Program-made: the position numbers and the translations under genes
Notes under the pieces: generated by a model
Seen by the model: the letters and a program-made list of their open reading frames with translations, nothing else
The model's database searches: none
What the model was told of the DNA's origin: nothing
Part shown: one piece after another, positions 1 to 5,683 of the stretch
Numbering within the stretch: position 1 is the stretch's first letter
How the letters are laid out: each line of letters opens with the position of its first letter
Source of the DNA: Bacteroidota bacterium
GTDB lineage: Bacteria; Bacteroidota; Bacteroidia; Bacteroidales; SZUA-534
Direction of reading: 5' to 3'
Length of the DNA stretch: 5,683 bases
Assembly: GCA_020047835.1 (NCBI GenBank)
Contig: JAIFNJ010000149.1
Location: 1 to 5,683 of the forward strand

Positions 1-167
1 CTAATAATATATTGAGTGCTCCAGCTGCTTCGCTTGATAGGCTTGTGATTTATTACAATAACTATGATTCTATAATGATTTCACCAAAAGATAAAATGGA
101 ATTTATTGAACACCTGACAGCGAAAAATCCTGCTATCGAAGTTGAAATGAAAAAAAAGAAGAAATAA
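1..167 (+). CDS. C-terminal end of a PH-domain-like protein (YyaB-like family), 5' truncated by window edge
   Basis: An open frame enters from the left edge (first whole codon at position 3) and ends at TAA 165-167, giving 54 visible residues. The visible part contains the segments LSAPAASLDRLVIYY and ISPKDKMEFIEHL, followed by a short NP-A-IEV stretch. This order (S-x-SLDR-beta strand, YDS, 'ISPKDK', then a terminal helix) is what I recall for the end of the small bacterial PH-like domain family typified by Bacillus YyaB (DUF1200/bPH). The protein ends in a run of five lysines after EM. Members of the family are usually short, often membrane-associated proteins of unknown function, so no reaction can be assigned. 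The next gene starts 55 nt downstream with no obvious terminator hairpin between them, so read-through into the transporter gene is possible. The family call rests on a short C-terminal fragment only. Confidence 0.6.
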   Translation, partial: NNILSAPAASLDRLVIYYNNYDSIMISPKDKMEFIEHLTAKNPAIEVEMKKKKK

Positions 168-222
168 GAAGATATGATACTTAAATCTAATATTAATTAG
201 TAACAAAAAATACCCAGCAAAA

Positions 223-2076
223 ATGTTTAACCTAAAAAAATCCACCACAAAAAACCCTTGGCTTTGGGTGCCATCGCTCTACTTTGCTGAAGGAATTCCT
301 TACGTTTTGGTAATGACCCTTTCGGTAATATTTTACAAGCGGATGGGGATTTCAAATACCGATATTGCCTTATATACCAGCTGGTTGTATTTACCATGGG
401 TAATTAAACCTCTTTGGAGTCCCATTGTCGATATTTTTAAAACCAAACGCTGGTGGATTATTATCATGCAGTTAATGATTGGCGTTGGACTGGCCGGTGT
501 TGCCTTTACCATTCCCACTACAAAATTTTTGCAATATACCTTGGCATTCCTTTGGCTATTAGCGTTTAGTTCGGCTACCCACGATATTGCAGCCGATGGC
601 TTTTATATGTTGGGTTTGTCGAAACACAATCAGGCTTATTATATAGGAATCCGGAGCACTTTTTACCGCTTGGCCATGCTCATGGGGCAAGGTGTACTGG
701 TTATTTTAGCCGGCCACTTTGAGGCAAAAACCGGGTTGCCCCCCGTAGAAATATCCGTAAATTCCACTTCAGAAGTTGACAGTACCCTATTTAATCCAAT
801 AATAAATAATTCATTATCAGATAATAATGCCATGTATTTTATTTCACCCATTGAAGTAGGTATTGGCATGCAAAAAATGGACAAGAGCCGGGCAAAAGTC
901 CTAATTGACTCGGTAGATGCCTGGAACTCATTTCATGGATTTTATTATTTGGAACACAATCAGAAAAAGGAAATAAACAAAACCGGTTGGTGGCATCAAT
1001 GTATAGCAGTTCCCTTACAAAATGGATTAAAGAAGGTATTTAATACTACAGAACCCGAATCCATTTTGCAAACTACAGGTAATATTGGATTTGCTTACTT
1101 TTATTTAAGCAAACAACCGGAACCTGACGAAACCGTTGTTTTGAACATCAGCCATTTAAAAGGGAACAAGAGCATTGCTTTGGCAAAAAGTTACCGGTTT
1201 GAGTTCAACCAACACAATTGGAATACACCGGCTTGGGTGGCTTTTCAACTCGATGCCAAATTAAATAAACCGGTAACTGCTACTTTTTCAGCTCTTTCGG
1301 GCAACATTACTTTTGCCTGGACTATTGTATTTGCATTTATTGCTATAATTTTTGTGGGCTTTTTTGCGTATCACTATTTGATACTGCCATACCCAACAGA
1401 AGATACGGCTATAGTGAGTTCACAGGGAAATGTGATGAAAGATTTTCTTGGCACCTTTGCGGAATTCTTTAAAAAGAAAGAAATTGGAGTTGCACTTACT
1501 TTTCTGCTTGTTTATCGGTTACCCGAATCTCAATTGTTAAAATTGGCTTCACCATTCCTACTTGATTCCAATGAATTGGGAGGATTGGGGCTTTCAACCG
1601 GTGATGTAGGTCTTGTTTACGGAACCGTTGGTATTATTGCGCTTTCACTTGGAGGAATCATTGGTGGCATTGCTGCGGCAAAAAAAGGACTCAAATTTTG
1701 GTTGTGGCCCATGGTGCTCATTATGCACCTGCCCATTATTACCTTTGTGTATCTTTCGCATGCCATGCCGACATCGCTTTGGCTGATTGGAGGCGCGGTG
1801 GCCGTGGAGCAATTCGGGTATGGATTTGGCTTTACCGCATATATGCTTTACATGATATATATTTCCGACGGAAAACATAAAACCGCCCATTTTGCAATTA
1901 CAACTGGGTTCATGGCCCTTGGAATGATGTTACCGGGCATGATGAGCGGTTGGTTGCAAGATATTATCGGGTATCAGAACTTCTTTACCTGGGTGCTATT
2001 ATGCGCCATTCCAAGCTTTTTGGTAATTCCATTCCTCAAAGTAGATCCCTCATTTGGGAAAAAAGTTAAACAATAA
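223..2076 (+). CDS. AmpG-like MFS transporter with a large periplasmic insert
   Basis: A 617-residue inner-membrane permease of the major facilitator superfamily, probably importing an amino-sugar or muropeptide-type compound. The N-terminal half matches the AmpG pattern: YFAEGIPYVL in TM1 (about 13-36), IKPLWSPIVD at 61-70 after TM2, TM3 about 77-97, SSATHDIAADGF in TM4 (116-127) and FYRLAMLMGQG at the start of TM5 (147-157). E. coli AmpG has similar signatures at the same places (for example FLWSPLMD, CSASQDIVFDA, YRLGML). TM6 begins near W366, and six more hydrophobic segments fill about 422-610. Between TM5 and TM6 lie about 195 hydrophilic residues (167-362), which the topology places in the periplasm. 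Their last part (287-361) looks like a beta-sandwich of Calx-beta type, including NWNTPAWVAFQLD. E. coli AmpG is about 490 residues, and the insert accounts for most of the extra length. The ATG at 223 is the first start after an in-frame stop at 175; its leader is A-rich without a Shine-Dalgarno sequence. The fused deaminase/deacetylase gene follows after 14 nt, suggesting cotranscription. The substrate is inferred, not shown. Confidence 0.88.
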   Translation: MFNLKKSTTKNPWLWVPSLYFAEGIPYVLVMTLSVIFYKRMGISNTDIALYTSWLYLPWVIKPLWSPIVDIFKTKRWWIIIMQLMIGVGLAGVAFTIPTTKFLQYTLAFLWLLAFSSATHDIAADGFYMLGLSKHNQAYYIGIRSTFYRLAMLMGQGVLVILAGHFEAKTGLPPVEISVNSTSEVDSTLFNPIINNSLSDNNAMYFISPIEVGIGMQKMDKSRAKVLIDSVDAWNSFHGFYYLEHNQKKEINKTGWWHQCIAVPLQNGLKKVFNTTEPESILQTTGNIGFAYFYLSKQPEPDETVVLNISHLKGNKSIALAKSYRFEFNQHNWNTPAWVAFQLDAKLNKPVTATFSALSGNITFAWTIVFAFIAIIFVGFFAYHYLILPYPTEDTAIVSSQGNVMKDFLGTFAEFFKKKEIGVALTFLLVYRLPESQLLKLASPFLLDSNELGGLGLSTGDVGLVYGTVGIIALSLGGIIGGIAAAKKGLKFWLWPMVLIMHLPIITFVYLSHAMPTSLWLIGGAVAVEQFGYGFGFTAYMLYMIYISDGKHKTAHFAITTGFMALGMMLPGMMSGWLQDIIGYQNFFTWVLLCAIPSFLVIPFLKVDPSFGKKVKQ

Positions 2077-2090
2077 AAACACGGCTGATA

Positions 2091-4421
2091 ATGAATACAT
2101 TTGAATCAAAAGTTGAGCAAAGGTTTTTTGAATTGTCTGGTCAAAAACAAATAACCAGCAACATACCTTATATTGTGGTTGATAATTTCCCAAAATTGGG
2201 ATTTTTTACCGCGTTACGATTTATTGAATGGGTGAACGAAAATCCAACCGGTGTTATAAGTTTACCAACCGGAAAAACTCCGGAGTATTTTATAAAATGG
2301 ACCAAATATTTACTCGATAACTGGACTACCAAGAAAGTGGTTGAAATACGGGAACAATATGGCCTCAACTTTCAAAAAAAACCAATTCTAAAAGATTTGT
2401 CGTTTGTGCAGATTGATGAGTTTTATCCCATTAGTTCGAAACAGCACAACAGTTTTTACCACTATGTTACCAATTTCTATATCAAGGACTTTGGCCTCGA
2501 CCCATCCAACGCATTACTCATCAACAGCGACCAGATACCGCTTTACAATGGATTGCATTATTCTGAGGTTTTTCCTGACAATAAGGTAGATTTGAGTTTG
2601 CGATACCGCGAAGCAAAAAATTCGCAAGAAGTGATTCAGCAAAAATCCATTTTCATGATTGATGATTGGTGCACCGAATATGAAACAAAGATTCGGGCCA
2701 AAGGCGGTATTGGGTTCTTTTTGGGAGGTATTGGGCCCGATGGTCACATTGCTTTTAATACCCGTGGTAGCGACCGCTTCTCGTCAACCCGGTTGACACC
2801 CACCAATTTTGAGACACAAGCTCAGGCAGCAGGCGATTTGGGAGGTATTGATGTTTCGAAAAACCGTCTGGTGATTACCATTGGACTTGAAACCATTGCC
2901 TATAATCCAAATGCCGTGGCCATAATTTTTGCTGCCGGTGAAGCCAAAGCCGATGTTATTAAAGATGCGCTGGAAAATAACCCCAGCAATGTGTATCCGG
3001 CTACAGTTTTAGCCAAATTGAAAAACAGCCGGTTTTATGTTACAAAAGGAGCGGCGGTAAAACTTTCCGATTCCATTGCCAACTTTTACCATCAAGGTGC
3101 TTGGACACAAGAAAAAAGCGAACGGGCCATTTTGGAACTTTGCAAAAAAATCCAAAAATATGCCCATCACTTAACTATTGAAGATCTTAAAGACGATCCG
3201 TATTGCAAATTGATTCCAAAATTGAATCTTGAAACTGTTAAAGGAGTAGTGGCCAGCATTGAAGCAAAATTATTGAAAGGTTGTGAAAGCGAAAATAATC
3301 AAATGTATTATCATACCGGACCGCATCATGACGATATAATGTTGGGCATTTTACCGCATGTTCATCGATTGTCGCGCAATGAAACAAACGACGCCCATTT
3401 TTCTGTTTTAACTTCAGGTTTTACTGCCGTTACTAACCAATTTGTAATTGAAGCGCTCAAAGACACCAAAAAATTTCTAAATCAAGGTCAGATACAAATG
3501 GTTAATTACGCCGACTTTTTCGAGGATGGGTACAAACACAAATGGGATAAAGATGTATATCATTATTTAACCAAAGTAGCATCGGGTGAACCTCACGAAC
3601 GCCGACGGGGACTTTGCCACAGGGTTGTCCGCGCTATTGTTTACATATACCAAGTAAATCATTTGGAAGATTTACGCGACATAATAGATGACATTTTATC
3701 GGTGTTGAGGAATAGCTACGACGGACAGAAAAACCCACCCGAGATTCAAAAGCTTAAAGGTATGATACGGGAGTTCGAGGAAGAAATGGTATGGGCTCAC
3801 TTTGGATTTCAAGTAAAAAACGTGCATCACCTGCGTTTAGGATTTTATACCGGTGATATTTTTACGGAACAACCCAACCGCGAACGCGATGTGCAACCTA
3901 TTTTGCAACAATTCCGGGACTTGAGCCCTACTGTAATTAGTCTTGCCCTCGACCCTGAAGGCAGTGGTCCCGATACCCATTACAAGGTACTCCAAGCCAT
4001 TGCTGATGCTGTTAAGCTTTGGGGCGAAGAAACTGATCTTTCGAACCTACGCATTTGGGGTTACCGGAATGTATGGTTTAAGTTTCATGCATCTGAAGCA
4101 AATGTAATAGTGCCTGTCTCGCTCAATGCAATGGCTGTAATGGATAGCTCATTCACCAGCTGTTACTTAAGTCAGGTTGACGCCTCCTTTCCAAGCTATA
4201 TGCTGGATGGAAAATTCAGCGATTTAGCTAAAAATATTTGGGTGGAACAACTAAAAGACATTCAGTTGATTTTAGGAAAAGATTATTTCTATCAAAGTCA
4301 AAGTCCTAGAATCAGAGCAACCCATGGATTGCTGTACTTTAAAGAGATGAATGTTGCGGACTTTCTGAAGGAGGCCCGTGAACTGGAAAAATCGATGGAA
4401 GGAAACATCAACCCAGCTTAG
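2091..4421 (+). CDS. Glucosamine-6-phosphate deaminase-like (NagB) domain fused to a PIG-L/LmbE deacetylase domain
   Basis: A 776-residue, probably cytoplasmic two-domain enzyme. Residues about 25-345 are NagB-like: sugar-phosphate loop SLPTGKTP (57-64), QIDEFY with the candidate catalytic Asp109 (D72 in E. coli NagB), and GGIGPDGHIAFN with Asp217 and His219 (D141 and H143 in E. coli). The position of E. coli E148 is Thr224, so the classical Asp-His-Glu relay is incomplete. About 39 extra residues separate the two motifs relative to E. coli. After a linker (about 345-405), residues 406 to about 700 are PIG-L-like: PHHDDIMLG at 411-419 (metal-binding HxDD; His412, Asp414, Asp415), LTSGFTAVTN around 440-449, and GPDTHYKVLQAI, whose His630 is the likely third zinc ligand. 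PIG-L relatives (PIG-L, MshB, BshB) deacetylate N-acetylglucosaminyl compounds. The two activities together could convert an N-acetylglucosamine phosphate to fructose-6-phosphate, acetate and ammonia, but this is inference. A roughly 105-residue charged, helix-rich insert (476-580) splits the PIG-L motifs. NagB alone is about 266 residues. ATG 2091 is the first start after an in-frame stop at 2067. Its gene follows the transporter by 14 nt and is closed by a terminator. Related long fusions are, to my knowledge, annotated in Bacteroides as deaminase-like proteins. Confidence 0.9.
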   Translation: MNTFESKVEQRFFELSGQKQITSNIPYIVVDNFPKLGFFTALRFIEWVNENPTGVISLPTGKTPEYFIKWTKYLLDNWTTKKVVEIREQYGLNFQKKPILKDLSFVQIDEFYPISSKQHNSFYHYVTNFYIKDFGLDPSNALLINSDQIPLYNGLHYSEVFPDNKVDLSLRYREAKNSQEVIQQKSIFMIDDWCTEYETKIRAKGGIGFFLGGIGPDGHIAFNTRGSDRFSSTRLTPTNFETQAQAAGDLGGIDVSKNRLVITIGLETIAYNPNAVAIIFAAGEAKADVIKDALENNPSNVYPATVLAKLKNSRFYVTKGAAVKLSDSIANFYHQGAWTQEKSERAILELCKKIQKYAHHLTIEDLKDDPYCKLIPKLNLETVKGVVASIEAKLLKGCESENNQMYYHTGPHHDDIMLGILPHVHRLSRNETNDAHFSVLTSGFTAVTNQFVIEALKDTKKFLNQGQIQMVNYADFFEDGYKHKWDKDVYHYLTKVASGEPHERRRGLCHRVVRAIVYIYQVNHLEDLRDIIDDILSVLRNSYDGQKNPPEIQKLKGMIREFEEEMVWAHFGFQVKNVHHLRLGFYTGDIFTEQPNRERDVQPILQQFRDLSPTVISLALDPEGSGPDTHYKVLQAIADAVKLWGEETDLSNLRIWGYRNVWFKFHASEANVIVPVSLNAMAVMDSSFTSCYLSQVDASFPSYMLDGKFSDLAKNIWVEQLKDIQLILGKDYFYQSQSPRIRATHGLLYFKEMNVADFLKEARELEKSMEGNINPA

Positions 4422-4434
4422 TTAAAAATTTCAT

Positions 4435-4480
4435 AGGTATGAAGGTCATAAGTACTGACCTCATGCCTCTTTTTAATTTT
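4435..4480 (+). terminator. Rho-independent terminator after the NagB/PIG-L gene
   Basis: The arms are 4435-4448 and 4456-4468. They form 13 base pairs with a single bulged A and one G-U wobble, closing a 7-nt loop (4449-4455). A T-rich tract follows directly (TTTTT-AA-TTTT, 4470-4480). The hairpin begins 13 nt after the stop codon at 4419-4421. It should end transcription of the transporter/enzyme unit and separate it from the secreted glycosidase gene that starts 20 nt later. The pairing was checked by eye; no free energy was computed. Confidence 0.88.
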
Positions 4481-4499
4481 CGCAAATTAATCCACTTTT

Positions 4500-5683
4500 A
4501 TGAAAAAAATTGCCTTGCTTCTTTGGGTTGTTTTGGGCAGTTTCCAAATCAATGCCCAACATGTTTTTGACACCACCCTGATTAAAACGGTAGGAACAGG
4601 AATGAAGCTCATGCTAATAAATGAGAATACCTTACCTTGGGCCATTCAAGTATTGGAAATTGATTTGAAAAACCCGTATGTGGAAATTGAAACCGTAAAA
4701 GCCAAGGATAAATTAGTTGGGTTGGAAAAAACCTCAAGTATGGCTCAACGAAAAGATTCGATGGAACATAAAGTTATTGGAGCCATCAATGGTGATTTTT
4801 TTGGTGGAAGTGGAATTCCGATAAATACACAAGTTTGCAATGGAGAATTGGTGCGACTTCCATCCGGATTATCCGCCTTGGGTTTTGATTCTACTAATAA
4901 ACCAACCATAAGCCGTCCCGCCTTCAACGGTAAAGTAATCAACAACAACGAATCTTTTACTATTCAAAATGTGAATTCTACCCGTAATGCGAATCAATTG
5001 ATTTTTTATAATTCGTATATGGGGGGCAATACTGGGACAAATTCATACGGATCCGAAATTCAATTGAAACCAATATCAGGCTGGAATATAAACGATACCA
5101 TTTGGTTTGTAGCCACAAAAAAAGAAAATGGTTTGGGTAATATTTCTATACCCAAGAATCTGGCGGTAATTTCGGGAAATGGAACGGCAGCCGATTTTAT
5201 TAACAATGGGGTGGATATCAACGACACCATAGGTTTACTATTGGAATTAACTAATTTTCCAAGTGATTTAATGCAGGTAATAGGAGCCTATCCTCAAATT
5301 ATTAAAAATGGTGAAAACTATGTGGATGAAGGATTTACCGAAGAAGGTGGACCTAGCCACACGTATGAAAGGCATCCCAGAACTGCCGTAGGTTTTTCGG
5401 CGGATAGTTCTAAGCTTTTTTTAGTAACGGTTGATGGAAGGCAAAGCATCAGCAAAGGCATGACTCTTAATGAATTGGCAAACTTCATGTTGCAAATTGG
5501 TGTGACTCAAGGTGTCAATTTCGATGGCGGAGGTTCCTCCACCATGGTTGTTAACCATCAAATAATGAATTCCCCTTCCGATGTTTCCGGGGAACGCTCG
5601 GTATCAAATGGATTGTTGGCCATCTCCTCGGCTCCAACGGGCAGTTTGCAGAAAATAAAAATCAGTCCACATAAACTCCGATT
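4500..5683 (+). CDS. Secreted phosphodiester glycosidase (NAGPA-domain protein), 3' truncated by window edge
   Basis: The frame opens at ATG 4500, nine nucleotides after an in-frame TAA ends at 4490, and stays open to the window end (394 whole codons). Residues 1-19 form a signal peptide: KK, the hydrophobic core IALLLWVVLG, then a cut after INA with Gln20 as the new N-terminus. No lipobox cysteine is present, so the product is exported and not a lipoprotein. The rest matches the NAGPA family (phosphodiester glycosidase): GAINGDFFGG at 94-103, RHPRTAVGF at 291-299, VDGR at 311-314, and the hallmark NFDGGGSSTMV at 340-350, ending with NGLLAI (370-375). In animals the founding enzyme removes N-acetylglucosamine from mannose-6-phosphate diesters on lysosomal enzymes. 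Bacterial members act on phosphodiester-linked sugars, and few have known substrates. After about residue 377 a linker and IKISPHKLR suggest the first strand of an Ig-like domain, so the full protein is probably longer. The terminator upstream implies its own promoter. The family call is firm; the substrate is unknown. Confidence 0.9.
   Translation, partial: MKKIALLLWVVLGSFQINAQHVFDTTLIKTVGTGMKLMLINENTLPWAIQVLEIDLKNPYVEIETVKAKDKLVGLEKTSSMAQRKDSMEHKVIGAINGDFFGGSGIPINTQVCNGELVRLPSGLSALGFDSTNKPTISRPAFNGKVINNNESFTIQNVNSTRNANQLIFYNSYMGGNTGTNSYGSEIQLKPISGWNINDTIWFVATKKENGLGNISIPKNLAVISGNGTAADFINNGVDINDTIGLLLELTNFPSDLMQVIGAYPQIIKNGENYVDEGFTEEGGPSHTYERHPRTAVGFSADSSKLFLVTVDGRQSISKGMTLNELANFMLQIGVTQGVNFDGGGSSTMVVNHQIMNSPSDVSGERSVSNGLLAISSAPTGSLQKIKISPHKLR

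Noticed and set aside
168..222. Possible promoter or terminator between the PH-like gene and the transporter.
   Set aside because: The stretch is AT-rich, but I could find neither a convincing hairpin with a T tract nor a paired TTTG / TAnnTTTG promoter.
1698..1880. A 60-codon + strand open frame inside the transporter gene.
   Set aside because: It lies wholly inside the transporter in another frame, has odd composition (many His, Ala, Tyr, Arg) and no recognisable motif. The transporter frame here carries clear membrane segments.
2077..2090. Possible Shine-Dalgarno site before the fused enzyme gene.
   Set aside because: The 14-nt gap has no GGAGG-like run. The start is supported instead by being the first ATG after an in-frame stop and by the position of the NagB motifs.
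2404..2589. A 61-codon + strand open frame inside the deaminase gene.
   Set aside because: It is an out-of-frame overlap with the NagB catalytic region, rich in Thr, Ser and Arg with no motif, and not conserved-looking.
333..2747. Several minus-strand open frames of 61-81 codons (333-518, 663-884, 1645-1890, 2168-2368, 2514-2747).
   Set aside because: Each is antisense to a well-supported gene, has no family resemblance, and has no start context or promoter of its own. They are shadows of the + strand coding sequence.
4745..4948. A 67-codon minus-strand open frame.
   Set aside because: It overlaps the N-terminal part of the NAGPA gene, whose signal peptide and family motifs make the + strand the coding strand.

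Overview
The window looks like a chromosomal segment of a Bacteroidota bacterium, probably of the Bacteroidia/marinilabilial type. Four things suggest this: AT-rich DNA, start codons preceded by A/T-rich leaders with no convincing Shine-Dalgarno sequence, a signal peptide ending in Ala followed by Gln, and protein architectures I know mainly from that phylum. The genus cannot be fixed from the sequence alone. All genes lie on the + strand and the coding density is high.

Layout: (1) 1-167 is the C-terminal end of a small protein resembling a YyaB-like bacterial PH domain. (2) 223-2076 encodes a 617-residue AmpG-like major facilitator transporter with a periplasmic insert of about 195 residues between TM5 and TM6. 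(3) 2091-4421 starts 14 nt later and encodes a 776-residue fusion of a glucosamine-6-phosphate deaminase-like (NagB) domain to a PIG-L/LmbE-type deacetylase domain. (4) 4435-4480 is a strong rho-independent terminator. (5) 4500 to the window end is the start of a secreted phosphodiester glycosidase (NAGPA-domain protein). It is open at the right edge, and about 394 codons are visible.

The transporter and the fused enzyme read as a two-gene unit for taking up and breaking down amino sugars. The permease would import an N-acetylglucosamine-containing compound such as a muropeptide or chito-oligosaccharide fragment. The fused enzyme could remove the acetyl group (PIG-L half) and then deaminate/isomerise the aminosugar phosphate (NagB half). 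The secreted NAGPA protein also belongs to a family that can act on N-acetylglucosamine-type linkages, but the terminator places it in a separate transcription unit. The functional link is inference; the domain assignments rest on visible motifs.

No RNA gene, CRISPR array, insertion sequence or other mobile element was seen. The most notable points are the two-enzyme fusion, the loss in its NagB half of the glutamate that belongs to the catalytic relay of E. coli NagB, and the beta-sandwich-like domain inserted in the transporter. I found no evidence for a wholly new system.
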